Assembly: GCA_021647705.1 (NCBI GenBank)
Contig: JAKIUF010000039.1
Location: forward strand, 1 to 42,214
Direction of reading: 5' to 3'
From: Gammaproteobacteria bacterium
GTDB lineage: Bacteria > Pseudomonadota > Gammaproteobacteria > SZUA-152
Length of the DNA stretch: 42,214 nucleotides
Shown here: positions 1 through 8,316 of the stretch, in pieces
How positions within the stretch are numbered: the first letter of the stretch is position 1
How the letters are laid out: each line of letters begins with the position of its first letter
Program-made: the position numbers and the translations under genes
The notes under the pieces: model-generated
What the model was told of the DNA's origin: nothing
Seen by the model: the letters and a program-made list of their open reading frames with translations, nothing else
Database searches by the model: none

Positions 1-425
1 AGGGTGTAACCCTTGCTGACGAGCCAGGATTTGAGGGCGCCAAAGACCCGCCGCTCCTCCATCGCGTTGATGTAGGTCATGGCCACCAGCAGGAACAGGA
101 ACAGCTCCCCATACTCGAGGATGTTGTGGCGTATGGCCTCTTCGGCGGTTTTGACATCACCGCTTTGGGCATACACCAGGCCGATCATCAGCCAGATGAT
201 GCCCGCCGCCAGAATCACCGGCTTGGACTTGCGCAGGTGCAGGAATTCCTCCGCCATGACCAGCGCGTAGGCCGTCACGAACACGGCGATGGAGGCATAG
301 CCGACCCAGCTGGTGGTCAGGTCCAGCCGGTTCATCACGCCTTCACTCGCGAGGGCGCCGGCCGGCATCAGCACCGTCAGCAACAGGGCCATCCAAGCCC
401 GGGGGGTTCCGAGGCTGAGGTTCAT
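1..425 (-). CDS. nhaD: NhaD-type Na+/H+ antiporter, N-terminal part (runs off window)
   Basis: Reading leftward from an ATG at 425, the frame stays open to the window edge, giving about 141 residues; the C-terminal part lies outside. A GGAG ribosome site sits about 8 bases upstream of the ATG. The product opens with a hydrophobic signal-like segment ending near ALASEG, then a membrane helix beginning TTSWVGYASIAVF, then the block MAEEFLHLRKSKPVILAAG, a second helix, and NILEYGELFLFLLVAMTYIN followed by AMEERRVFGALKSWL. This series of motifs is what I know from NhaD sodium/proton antiporters of the inner membrane, which exchange cytoplasmic Na+ for H+ in salt and pH homeostasis. It is the last gene of the leftward run visible here; lipA lies upstream with a 142-bp gap. 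Family assignment is from recall of conserved blocks; the transport core could not be inspected. Confidence 0.85.
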   Translation of the reverse strand, partial: MNLSLGTPRAWMALLLTVLMPAGALASEGVMNRLDLTTSWVGYASIAVFVTAYALVMAEEFLHLRKSKPVILAAGIIWLMIGLVYAQSGDVKTAEEAIRHNILEYGELFLFLLVAMTYINAMEERRVFGALKSWLVSKGYT

Positions 426-567
426 GGAATGGGATCTCCTGTTTGTTCTTCTCGATCGGGAGCACCGCGCAACAGCCCTGATGCGCGGCTTCTACCCTGT
501 ATATGTATCAGAAGCTGGGAATTTTACCGGGATTTTTTGCCGAACGGCACTATGGCAAGCGTATCCA

Positions 568-1521
568 TCACAGAATGGAACTGGCCTGCACGTCCGCATG
601 ATAGGACGAACGCACCATCGGACCACTGGCCACATGTTTAAAACCAATTTCCATTCCAATCTTATACAACATATCAAACTCATCTGGTGTCACATATCTT
701 TCAACAGCGAGGTGGTGTTTACTGGGCTGTAAGTATTGCCCTAGCGTTAACATGTCAACATCATGCGCACGCATGTCTTTCATTTCTTCGACGACTTCAT
801 CTAATTCTTCGCCCAGCCCTAACATGAGCCCTGATTTAGTCTTAACATCAGGATGCGCCTCTTTAAATTGTTTTAATAAATCTAGCGACCATTGGTAATC
901 CGAACCTGGGCGACATTTTTTATAAAGGCGCGGAATCGTTTCGAGATTATGATTAAATACATCCGGTGGTGACTGATGCATTATCTCCAACGCAACATCC
1001 ATTCGTCCGCGAAAATCTGGCACCAGAATTTCGATTTGAGTCTGTGGCGATGTTTCGCGTACGGCACGGATGCAATCTACAAAGTGCCCGGCACCCCCAT
1101 CACGCAGGTCGTCACGATCCACCGAGGTAATGACCACGTATTTGAGCTTGAGGATACCCAGAGTTTTGGCGAGATTGGCCGGTTCGTTGGCATCCAGCGG
1201 GTTTGGGCGGCCATGGGCCACGTCGCAAAATGGACAGCGTCGAGTGCAGATATCGCCCATGATCATAAACGTTGCGGTGCCGTGGCTGAAACATTCCCCC
1301 AGATTGGGGCAGGCAGCCTCCTCGCAGACAGTATGTAACTGGTGCTCGCGCAGCAGCTTTTTCACCCGCTGGGCTTCCACGCTGGTGGGTGCTTTAGCGC
1401 GAATCCATTGAGGTTTGCGTTTTACCTCGGTAGAAGGAATCACTTTAATGGGGATGCGTGCGACTTTCTCTGCACCACGCAAAGGAATGCCTTGTTGCCT
1501 TTTTTTCGGAGAATCTGTCAT
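568..1521 (-). CDS. lipA: Lipoyl synthase (radical SAM)
   Basis: LipA inserts two sulfurs into protein-bound octanoyl groups to make lipoyl cofactors, using S-adenosylmethionine and two 4Fe-4S clusters in the cytoplasm. The 317-residue product has the auxiliary-cluster cysteines C66, C71 and C77 ([12 protein letters not shown]), the radical SAM cysteines C92, C96 and C99 (CTRRCPFC) and the C-terminal RSSYHAD motif whose serine ligates the auxiliary cluster. The frame is open further upstream to 1605, but residues before [10 protein letters not shown] look untranslated; ATG 1521 fits the usual length. Its partner lipB lies about 4 kb away on the same strand, separated by an inserted rightward block, so the usual lipB-lipA adjacency is broken here and lipA probably has its own promoter in 1522-1772. 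Confidence 0.97.
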   Translation of the reverse strand: MTDSPKKRQQGIPLRGAEKVARIPIKVIPSTEVKRKPQWIRAKAPTSVEAQRVKKLLREHQLHTVCEEAACPNLGECFSHGTATFMIMGDICTRRCPFCDVAHGRPNPLDANEPANLAKTLGILKLKYVVITSVDRDDLRDGGAGHFVDCIRAVRETSPQTQIEILVPDFRGRMDVALEIMHQSPPDVFNHNLETIPRLYKKCRPGSDYQWSLDLLKQFKEAHPDVKTKSGLMLGLGEELDEVVEEMKDMRAHDVDMLTLGQYLQPSKHHLAVERYVTPDEFDMLYKIGMEIGFKHVASGPMVRSSYHADVQASSIL

Positions 1522-1772
1522 GGGAAAGCCTGGAAAATTGGGATAATGACAATAATACACTGAATTTATGTTGCGAAGCAGTGCAGTGGTGTCACAGGGT
1601 CGCATCGTTAGGAGGGCATATTAATGGATTGTTTCTATTCAGAGGGAGTGCTGACAACGACAACATTTTGTGACTTTTTTCACTTGCTAATAATGTCATG
1701 CTCTATAGGCTGGTGGCCTACGAGGCAGGTAGTGCCTGTTATTCTCGAATCAATCACAAGAGGAAAAAAAGA

Positions 1773-2120
1773 ATGACCGATGAAATGACAACCACGATGG
1801 GAAATGACAACTCACAAAAAACCATAGCCACAGTGGTATATGCATTACAGGCCGCCTCTTTTTTGTTTGGAATTACATTCATTATTGCCGTGATCGTCAA
1901 TTATGTTAAAAAGGATGATGTTAGTGGTACCTGGCTGGAGTCTCATTTTAGATGGCAGATACGAACATTCTGGTTTTCTCTTTTATGGTCAATAACAGGG
2001 CTTATAGGGTTGTTTTTTATCGTTGGTTATTTTGTATTGCTCGCAAATGTTGTTTGGGTGATTTATCGCATTGCCAAAGGGTGGTTGTGTTTGAATGATG
2101 GTAAGGAAATGTACATTTAA
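1773..2120 (+). CDS. Small membrane protein, DUF4870-like
   Basis: A 115-residue inner-membrane protein. After a polar N-terminus (to about residue 17) come three hydrophobic stretches, near residues 20-42, 66-84 and 84-102. The loop between the first two reads VSGTWLESHFRWQIRTFW and the end reads RIAKGWLCLNDG; this arrangement is what I recall from small proteins annotated DUF4870 or 'membrane protein', of unknown function. ATG 1773 is preceded by AGAGG at about 10 bases; the frame is open to 1698 but the extension looks non-coding. It is divergent from lipA. A weak hairpin (stem GTGATG at 2186-2191 with CATCAC at 2200-2205) lies between it and the following lipoprotein gene. Confidence 0.8.
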   Translation: MTDEMTTTMGNDNSQKTIATVVYALQAASFLFGITFIIAVIVNYVKKDDVSGTWLESHFRWQIRTFWFSLLWSITGLIGLFFIVGYFVLLANVVWVIYRIAKGWLCLNDGKEMYI

Positions 2121-2234
2121 GGGCATTGCTATCAGTTTTATATCTTGTTTTTCGGTTTCATGTGCATTTTAAAAGGGTTGGCAGAGTGATGGTATTGATC
2201 ATCACCTGATAGATTTTTAATGTAGGGGAAAAAA

Positions 2235-5200
2235 ATGGAAATTTTCACGAAAATAATAAATAAATTGTTTTGTGGTCAGCCGTTGGCTCAGATTATTTTG
2301 CCGGGTTTGTTCATCGTTGTAGTGAGTGGGTGCGGTGGTGGCGGTAGTAATAATGACAACGGTGGAAATGTAACCCCACAAAGTCAGGTGACGGTTGCCG
2401 GTGTGGTTAGCGGCAGTGGCGGTTTGATTGACGTTACTGTGTCTTCCGGCGGCAAATCTGCGACGACGGATGCCAATGGCTTTTACGAGCTGGCCAATAT
2501 TCCTGTTCCCTCCAGTGGTTCTGTTGTGCTGACCTATGAGAAGGATGGTTATGCCACGTTTCAGCGTTCGCTGCCGGTTGCTGATGGTGAGACCTATGCA
2601 GTTGCGGCCAGCTTGCTGCAATATCATCACAGCGAATCGATGGATGCTGCACAGAGCAATAACCTGATTGTCGCTGACCCCGATAATGTCACGGGCCATT
2701 CTCTGGCTGAAATATCATTTCCTGCCGGTAGTGTGGCGAGTAGCGGTAATGTGACTGTTGAAGTGGCAGTGGGCGACCCGACCACTGAAGCCGGGCGACC
2801 GACCTTCCCGGGTGATTATATGGCGGCCAGTACCCTGGGAGGGGAAGTTGATACACCATTGGAAAGTGTCGTCTTCACCGAAATCACCGTCACTGATGCT
2901 AATGGCACGGAGCTGACACAGCTCAACGAACCTGCCACAGTAACTGTGCGGTTACCGGATGCCTTGCAAGGTCAGTATTCGGTGGGTGATACCATCCCCT
3001 GGTGGTCTTACGATGAAAATACTGCCACCTGGGTGCGGGAAGATGCCAAGCCTGCCACTACGGTGCGGGATGATGCAGAAGTCATTGATTTGAATGGTAT
3101 GCTTTATGCCCAGGCCGAGGTGACTCACTTTTCCTGGTGGAACGTGGACGTACCGATGGATGAACATGCCTGTCTTTGTGTAACGGTGCAGGATGAAAAT
3201 GGTGAACCCAGCGTGGGCTCCCAGCTGATTGCCGAGGGCGTCAGCTACAACGGCATGTCACGCCCGGCGCGTACGGGCACGAATGGACGGGCTTGCGTCA
3301 CAGTCAAGCGCAGCACGGCCAGCATCACCGAGCGCGTCAAACTGTATATCGAAAGCGGTGGCGTCAGGTTTCACTATGATGTTACCGATGGCAGCGAAGG
3401 TGATGTGGACAACAACGAAATATTTACGCCAGTTACGCAAGGCAGCACAATTGATAGTAACAATCCCGGTCAGTGCGTGGATCTGGCGAATACCATTGGG
3501 CAGCGTTTCGATGGCATGGTTAGCGGTACTGTAATCAAAGAAGGCTCTGGCAACCCGGTTGCGGACTTTACCATTCTCAGCAATTTTGGACCGACGGCAA
3601 TTACTGATGCCTTGGGGCAATACAGTATGAATGTACCAGTAGGCATTCCTGTCTCACTATTTGCCGTTGGTCTGGTTAGTCAAGGAGTGACGGTGGCCAG
3701 TGCTGATACGCCTGTCATTATTAATTTCGTTGTACCCAACCGGGTGCCAGTGATTACACAATTCACCCGAGTGCCGGATGGTGCTGTAACCAGTGGGCAG
3801 ACTGTTACCTTGAATGTGACCGCCACAGACCCTGATGGTGATGCCCTGAATTATGTTTGGGATACCACGGCGGGCAGCTTGAACCAGACAGTGGGTGCCT
3901 CTGTAGTGTGGACGGCACCTGCTGAGGGTTCGGGTACTGCACAAACCACTGTTACCGTGACGGATGCGAATGGTGGACAAACCAGTCGGACAGCATCCAT
4001 TGTTTACAATGAAGTAGCACAAGCAGGAAATCGTCTGACCTTTGTGATCAAGGATGATCTGGATAGTGATCAGCCTGTGCAAGGCACGACTATTGCCTTG
4101 TACAACACGGACAATCGCACTATTGCACAGACCAAAATCAGTGATGCTAGCGGCGTGGTGGATTTTGGCGACATTGGACGCACTCGTGCCGCCGTTACCC
4201 TTGTCTATGAGGATGTTGGGGGAGGTCGTCATATTGATACTTTTGTTGATGTTTTAGTGGCGGAAAATATTGTTTATTACCTGGATAACAAAGTTGCTCT
4301 AGGTTCGGCTGGAGGGGGTGATACCGTTAAGAACAGCATTGCGGAAATTGATTTGACTCTGAACGATATTCCAGCGAATGCAGGATCTACGAAAGTACAC
4401 CCGCTGAATGTTGTTCAAGATCATTTAGCAGATGGTGGGGCACTGCGTAATATCCCGGTGGGAGAAACTCATTTGCAGGATGATGGCAAGCTGAGTATGT
4501 TAGCTTTGACTTATTCTGGCGCATTTCCCGAGTTTTCCAGCTTGATTGGTTATGGCTACTTGCTGGATCAAACTGTGGTGGATGGGGCAAGTTATGATAT
4601 TTCTCTTGTTCGTAGCCCCTCAAACCTAGGCTGGACAACTAGTCCCGTAATATCACTATATTCGCTGTTTATTCGTGGTGTTCATGGGGGGAATGAATAT
4701 ATCGTAGCGAATGATTTTCCAGGTCAGGCGACATCAGGCGTAGTGCCTTTTGCTAACGAATTTCCCGTGACGAATTACTGGGTTACAGCGTATACGCATG
4801 CTTCGGGAGAAGACACGGAATTGTTTAGTCAAGTACGCTACAACACTTTGCCACAATCCCTGGTGTTGTTGTTGCCTGATTACAGTATCGATAATTTTAG
4901 TTACGCAGAAGCAGTCCGTACCTTTAATTGGGAAATGACGGGTAGTTCGCCACATGATTATGTATCGATATATCTGACGGACTATGGTGATACTGGACAG
5001 CGGCTTACATGGTGGGTGTTTATGGCTGAAACTGTATCCAGTTGGCAGATTATGGATTTGCCTGTGCCTGCCAGCAATTGGATTAACACCGAAAATATTG
5101 CCAGTAGTATTGATTATATTGCTACTGAAGTGTGTGATTTTGATATTACCAATGGGATGGATCAACTTTGGCAGTTTTTCACTTCTGGGGGATCAATGCT

Positions 5201-5357
5201 TGAAGCGTCCCAGGCTATTAATTGTGGATGGATGCCTCTGGGTGAATCAGTAGGTATTGCCAGCCTAGAACGCAAGATAAAGTCAGGCAATCCATCACAA
5301 AATGTTAGCATTCCTGGCTTGCCAGCTAACAGTTTAGGACATTTGCGCCGCCGTTAG
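2235..5357 (+). CDS. Large lipoprotein with carboxypeptidase-regulatory-like and PKD/Ig-like domains
   Basis: A 1040-residue exported protein. Residues 1-32 form a lipoprotein signal peptide (hydrophobic core IILPGLFIVVV, lipobox VVSGC, Cys33), followed by a Gly/Asn linker. Around residues 50-130 is a carboxypeptidase-regulatory-like beta domain (TTDANGFYELANI); a middle region (about 150-310) resembles a ZU5/Ig-type beta region; a second regulatory-like repeat occurs near 430-495 (ITDALGQYSMNVPVG); near 500-595 is a PKD/cadherin-like domain (TATDPDGDALNYVWDTTAG). The last 350 residues are unrecognised. ATG 2235 has an AGGGGA site 5 bases upstream. It is closed by a strong terminator at 5374. 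The function is unknown; surface adhesion or cell-envelope scaffolding is only inference. The gene is transcribed against its conserved neighbours lipA and lipB, which suggests an inserted cassette. Confidence 0.85.
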   Translation: MEIFTKIINKLFCGQPLAQIILPGLFIVVVSGCGGGGSNNDNGGNVTPQSQVTVAGVVSGSGGLIDVTVSSGGKSATTDANGFYELANIPVPSSGSVVLTYEKDGYATFQRSLPVADGETYAVAASLLQYHHSESMDAAQSNNLIVADPDNVTGHSLAEISFPAGSVASSGNVTVEVAVGDPTTEAGRPTFPGDYMAASTLGGEVDTPLESVVFTEITVTDANGTELTQLNEPATVTVRLPDALQGQYSVGDTIPWWSYDENTATWVREDAKPATTVRDDAEVIDLNGMLYAQAEVTHFSWWNVDVPMDEHACLCVTVQDENGEPSVGSQLIAEGVSYNGMSRPARTGTNGRACVTVKRSTASITERVKLYIESGGVRFHYDVTDGSEGDVDNNEIFTPVTQGSTIDSNNPGQCVDLANTIGQRFDGMVSGTVIKEGSGNPVADFTILSNFGPTAITDALGQYSMNVPVGIPVSLFAVGLVSQGVTVASADTPVIINFVVPNRVPVITQFTRVPDGAVTSGQTVTLNVTATDPDGDALNYVWDTTAGSLNQTVGASVVWTAPAEGSGTAQTTVTVTDANGGQTSRTASIVYNEVAQAGNRLTFVIKDDLDSDQPVQGTTIALYNTDNRTIAQTKISDASGVVDFGDIGRTRAAVTLVYEDVGGGRHIDTFVDVLVAENIVYYLDNKVALGSAGGGDTVKNSIAEIDLTLNDIPANAGSTKVHPLNVVQDHLADGGALRNIPVGETHLQDDGKLSMLALTYSGAFPEFSSLIGYGYLLDQTVVDGASYDISLVRSPSNLGWTTSPVISLYSLFIRGVHGGNEYIVANDFPGQATSGVVPFANEFPVTNYWVTAYTHASGEDTELFSQVRYNTLPQSLVLLLPDYSIDNFSYAEAVRTFNWEMTGSSPHDYVSIYLTDYGDTGQRLTWWVFMAETVSSWQIMDLPVPASNWINTENIASSIDYIATEVCDFDITNGMDQLWQFFTSGGSMLEASQAINCGWMPLGESVGIASLERKIKSGNPSQNVSIPGLPANSLGHLRRR

Positions 5358-5373
5358 TGGCGATATAAATGAA

Positions 5374-5402
5374 GTATGGGGCAGCCTGAGGCTGCCCCAT
5401 AC
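5374..5402 (+). terminator. Rho-independent terminator of the large lipoprotein gene
   Basis: Perfect 13-bp stem: GTATGGGGCAGCC (5374-5386) pairs with GGCTGCCCCATAC (5390-5402), with a three-base TGA loop and a TGTTTT tail. It begins 16 bases after the stop codon at 5357. The symmetric stem may also act on leftward transcripts leaving lipB. Confidence 0.85.
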
Positions 5403-5433
5403 TGTTTTGCAATTACAAAACAGGAGTCTGTCG

Positions 5434-5532
5434 ATGAACAATCACAAATCTTTATTTTCATTAACTTTAAACAGACACACAGCTTGTGTATTGGAGCAAG
5501 TTACGCTGGAGAAATTTAAACAAAAACCCTAA
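5434..5532 (+). CDS. Possible 32-residue ORF or gene remnant
   Basis: An ATG at 5434 with a good AGGAG site 8 bases upstream opens a 32-codon frame (MNNHKSLFSLTLNRH at the start, stop TAA at 5530-5532). The first residues look like the start of a signal peptide that is then interrupted. I recognise no family. It may be the 5' stub of a lost gene, a leader peptide, or chance. It lies between the terminator at 5374 and the convergent lipB. Confidence 0.2.
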   Translation: MNNHKSLFSLTLNRHTACVLEQVTLEKFKQKP

Positions 5533-5589
5533 ATCAGTCCACAAGTTTTCTGGCTTGCCGGGTATGGTGAAGGCAGGTTTTGAAAAATG

Positions 5590-6225
5590 TCACTTAGCTA
5601 CAAGCTGTCGTGCCAACTGTTGCAGCAAAGCATCACCGGTATGCTCAACATCGATATCGGGTTGCAGGTCGAGTAACCGGGTGGTTTTTAGTCCTGTGTA
5701 ACCACAAGGGTTGATGCGGGAGAAAGGCTCCAGGTCCATGTTCACGTTGAGGCTGAGACCGTGATAACAGCAGCCCCGGCGTATACGCAGGCCGAGGGCG
5801 GCAATTTTTGCGTCATCGACATAAATGCCGGGCGCACCTTCACGACGTTGGCCATGAATGTCATTGTTTCGCAGCAAATCAATGATGGCTTGCTCCATTT
5901 TATACACCAGTGTTTTTACGCCTATTTCGCGGCGGTGCAAATCTAACAATAAATAGATTATCAATTGGCCGGGGCCGTGATAGGTCACTTGTCCGCCACG
6001 GTCGCATTTCACCACCGGGATGTCGCCGGTGGCGAGGATGTGTTCCAGCTTGCCGTTGAGGCCCAGGGTGAATACTGGAGGATGCTCCAGTAGCCAGATT
6101 TCGTCACGGGTGTCAGATGTACGAGTGTCGGTAAAACGCTGCATGTCGTGCCACACTTCCGGGTAATCCCGCAGGCCGAGGTGGCGAACAATGAAGTCTT
6201 TTCCTGAAGCGTCAGAAAGGTTCAC
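5590..6225 (-). CDS. lipB: Octanoyltransferase
   Basis: LipB moves an octanoyl group from acyl carrier protein to the lipoyl domains of 2-oxoacid dehydrogenases and GcvH, the step before LipA. The 211-residue product carries the family motifs [12 protein letters not shown] (76-87), GAPGIYV (130-136), the catalytic lysine K140 in [12 protein letters not shown] and the catalytic cysteine C174 in RINPCGY. Translation starts at GTG 6225, whose GTGA overlaps the stop of the upstream DUF493 gene, indicating translational coupling in a dat-ybeD-lipB operon read leftward. The downstream partner lipA is displaced by the 1773-5357 insert. Confidence 0.97.
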   Translation of the reverse strand: MNLSDASGKDFIVRHLGLRDYPEVWHDMQRFTDTRTSDTRDEIWLLEHPPVFTLGLNGKLEHILATGDIPVVKCDRGGQVTYHGPGQLIIYLLLDLHRREIGVKTLVYKMEQAIIDLLRNNDIHGQRREGAPGIYVDDAKIAALGLRIRRGCCYHGLSLNVNMDLEPFSRINPCGYTGLKTTRLLDLQPDIDVEHTGDALLQQLARQLVAK

Positions 6226-6497
6226 AGAGCCATGAGTACCTGTTCGCAGTCAGTGAGATCCAGATAAATGGCATCCAGTTGTGTGCGGCTTTCTGCGTTA
6301 ATAGTGACAGTGACAGATATGTATTTCCCATTGCTGCTGGGCCGACTTTTCAGTACATGCTCACCGGCTTCGGGCGCGTGGCGCTGTACAATTTCCAGCA
6401 CTGTCATATGCAAGGTTTCCGAGGCAAGCCCCATGGCCTTGATGGGGAATTCGCAGGGGAATTCCATAGCAGGTTTATTGTCGTCTGGTTTATCCAT
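6222..6497 (-). CDS. ybeD: YbeD/DUF493 family small regulatory-type protein
   Basis: A 91-residue protein of the DUF493 (YbeD) family, which has an ACT-like ferredoxin fold and usually sits next to lipB; its biochemical role is unsettled. Visible marks are the early [11 protein letters not shown] block, [12 protein letters not shown], the strand [14 protein letters not shown] and the end [19 protein letters not shown]. The frame extends upstream into the dat gene, but ATG 6497 gives the standard length and lies one base after the dat stop. Its stop overlaps the lipB GTG by four bases. Both junctions point to one transcript with coupled translation. Confidence 0.93.
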   Translation of the reverse strand: MDKPDDNKPAMEFPCEFPIKAMGLASETLHMTVLEIVQRHAPEAGEHVLKSRPSSNGKYISVTVTINAESRTQLDAIYLDLTDCEQVLMAL

Positions 6498-6498
6498 T

Positions 6499-7350
6499 TT
6501 ACGGGTCACGCAGTTGTTGTTTGTAGTCCTGATATAAGGCCAGCATGCGCTGAAACAAGGGGCCGGGCTGGCCGTTGGTAATGGATGCATCATCCAGCCG
6601 GGTAACTGGCAGAATTTCTTTGGTGGATGAGGTGAGCCAGATTTCATCGGCGCTTCGCAGTTCATCACGGCTGATGCTTTTTTCACAATGGGGAATATTA
6701 TTTGCTCCGGCCAGCTCCAGAATCAGGTCGCGGGTAATGCCCGGTAATAAAAATGGTCCAGTGGGCGGAGTGATGAGCATGCCGTCGTTAACGATAAACA
6801 GATTGCTGGCCGCGCCTTCAGTGGCAACGCCATCGCGTATCAAAATGGCCTCGGCGGCATCGTGATCCAATGCTTCCTGGCGTAACAAAATATTTGGCAG
6901 CAGGCTGATGGCTTTGATGTGGCAACGCTGCCAGCGGATATCATCAAGGGTGATGGCTGCGACACCGTGCTCACGAATGTGCTGACTGACGGGGTGCAAC
7001 GGATTGCTCATGGCAAACACGGTCGGTACAGGATCATCGGGCATGGCGTGGTCACGTTGTGCGCTGCCGCGGGTGACTTGCAGGTAAAGCGATTGCTCGT
7101 CCCCCTCATTTTGTGCGATGAGTTCGTTTAACATTATGCCCCAGTCTGCGTGGTCCAGCGGGTTGGGAATGCGCACGGCGCTGAGGCTGTTTTGCAGGCG
7201 TTGCAAATGTTCATCAAGCCGAAACAGTTTTCTCCCGTAGGCAGGAATGACTTCGTACACGCCGTCGCCAAAAATAAAACCGCGATCCAGCACTGGCACG
7301 CAAGCTTGGTCAGCGGGTAGGAATTCGTTGTTGAGGTAGACGATGTTCAT
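6499..7350 (-). CDS. dat: D-amino acid aminotransferase (class IV PLP enzyme)
   Basis: A 283-residue fold-type IV aminotransferase. The N-terminal block PVLDRGFIFGDGVYEVIP (19-36), the PLP-binding lysine K146 in CHIKAISLLPNILL, the TEGAASNLFIV block (177-187) and LLPGITRDLILELA near 201-214 are all present. In this genomic position next to ybeD-lipB and near dacA, the family member is normally D-amino acid transaminase, which makes D-Glu or D-Ala for peptidoglycan; a branched-chain aminotransferase or aminodeoxychorismate lyase is less likely. It is the first gene of the leftward dat-ybeD-lipB unit. ATG 7350 gives the expected start (NIVYLNNEFLP). Upstream, 7351-7541 would hold its promoter. 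Confidence 0.9.
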   Translation of the reverse strand: MNIVYLNNEFLPADQACVPVLDRGFIFGDGVYEVIPAYGRKLFRLDEHLQRLQNSLSAVRIPNPLDHADWGIMLNELIAQNEGDEQSLYLQVTRGSAQRDHAMPDDPVPTVFAMSNPLHPVSQHIREHGVAAITLDDIRWQRCHIKAISLLPNILLRQEALDHDAAEAILIRDGVATEGAASNLFIVNDGMLITPPTGPFLLPGITRDLILELAGANNIPHCEKSISRDELRSADEIWLTSSTKEILPVTRLDDASITNGQPGPLFQRMLALYQDYKQQLRDP

Positions 7351-7541
7351 GATGGCAGAGTATAAAGGAAAAGGGTGGGATAAAAAATAACAGTGCCATT
7401 CTTACTCATAAGTGCGTTACATCATTGACGGGCTGATCATAAGTAGGAGATAGGATGTGGCGTGGAAAAATGTCGCGAGATATTCACCTGTGCCAATTGG
7501 TTTAATCCGTTGATTTTTATTTAAACGCAAGGATATATGGT

Positions 7542-7831
7542 ATGAATAAAATAATTGTATCTGTAGGCCGTAATGGCAAGAATCATTCAGCAGATGTTGT
7601 CCTTATTCAAAAGTTTTTAAATGTTCAGAAACCCCAGGAAAAATCATACCACTTAAAGTGGACGGCATCATTGGTAACAAAACAATATCCCGAATCGAGC
7701 ACTTTCAGAAAGATATTGTGAATATGACTCAGGTGTTAAAATTATTTCTTAAAGTGCCAGTAACAGAGATATTTCAATATTTTTCTTTTTTGTACAAAAA
7801 TAAAACAGAGGCGGTTACAGCATCATGGTAA
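7542..7831 (+). pseudogene. Frameshifted peptidoglycan-binding-like protein gene
   Basis: ATG 7542 with an AAGGA site reads MNKIIVSVGRNGKNHSADVV then LIQKFLNVQKPQEK. At the A-run 7639-7643 the frame must shift (one A missing) to continue IIPLKVDGIIGNKTISRIEH then FQKDIVNM; without the shift it stops near 7719. Joined, this matches the pattern of short peptidoglycan-binding-domain proteins with an SVG(R)GGKN...DV..VQ..LN...L.VDG.IG.KTI..I..FQ layout, which I recall next to lysozyme-like or type VI secretion effectors. The shifted frame runs to TAA 7829-7831, overlapping the ATG (7825) of the next lipoprotein gene, so the two were probably coupled. The tail after about residue 65 is not recognised. 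Whether the shift is real, programmed or a base-call error cannot be told here. Confidence 0.6.
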
Positions 7832-8271
7832 AAATCATATTATCATTTTTTATCGCTTTGACGATGGGCTGTTCAGTTATCAACAATACAGATAAAATTC
7901 AGCAGTTATTTGAATTTAACTCTATTCATATTGATAGCAATGGTTCCTATTCTGGCTATATCAGCTTCAATGAAACAACAGAATACTGCAAAACCTTTGT
8001 TTTGAAAAAATCTGAAGTAGTTGATTTTTTCAAGCAATCACGAGCAGTAACATCAAGAGAATATGCACATGATTTAATGGCATCTAATTGCTATGCAAGT
8101 GGAGGTTTTATCCTGTCAACAGGCATTGCAGGAACCTGGAAAATTGATCGCGCTCGGAGAGGGATGATTAATTTTGATAATGGTGATGATACAAAATATT
8201 ATTATTGTTCAGAATGCAAGAGTACGTTGTTTTATGAATCATGTGACATAGAATGTGTTCATGGTCAGTAG
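7825..8271 (+). CDS. Small putative lipoprotein, possible immunity-type partner
   Basis: A 148-residue product with a short lipoprotein signal (VKIILSFFIALTMGC, Cys16). The mature part is hydrophilic with six further cysteines (CKTFVLKK, NCYASGG, and CSECKS...CDIEC near the end), suggesting disulfides in the periplasm. No family recognised. Its start overlaps the end of the reconstructed frame of the frameshifted peptidoglycan-binding-like gene, an effector/immunity-like layout, but that role is inference. Base composition is AT-rich compared with the flanking core genes, consistent with horizontal origin. Confidence 0.65.
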   Translation: MVKIILSFFIALTMGCSVINNTDKIQQLFEFNSIHIDSNGSYSGYISFNETTEYCKTFVLKKSEVVDFFKQSRAVTSREYAHDLMASNCYASGGFILSTGIAGTWKIDRARRGMINFDNGDDTKYYYCSECKSTLFYESCDIECVHGQ

Positions 8272-8297
8272 AATACATCATAAGCCGACTGGGGCAG

Positions 8298-8316
8298 TAG
8301 TGATTGCTGATCACTA
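8298..8316 (+). terminator. Weak hairpin between convergent genes
   Basis: Stem TAGTGAT (8298-8304) pairs with ATCACTA (8310-8316) around a TGCTG loop, followed by TTTG. It lies between the rightward lipoprotein gene ending at 8271 and the leftward gene whose stop codon begins at 8314. The stem is short and AT-rich and the T-run is poor. Confidence 0.35.

Noticed and set aside
126-732. Rightward frames over the nhaD start
   Set aside because: They lie opposite nhaD and the lipA 3' end; the leftward NhaD frame has strong conserved blocks.
3657-4232. 191-codon leftward frame opposite the large lipoprotein
   Set aside because: Composition is typical of an antisense shadow, with no signal or domain.
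5486-5701. 71-codon rightward frame at the lipB 3' end
   Set aside because: Mostly antisense to lipB, with no ribosome site.
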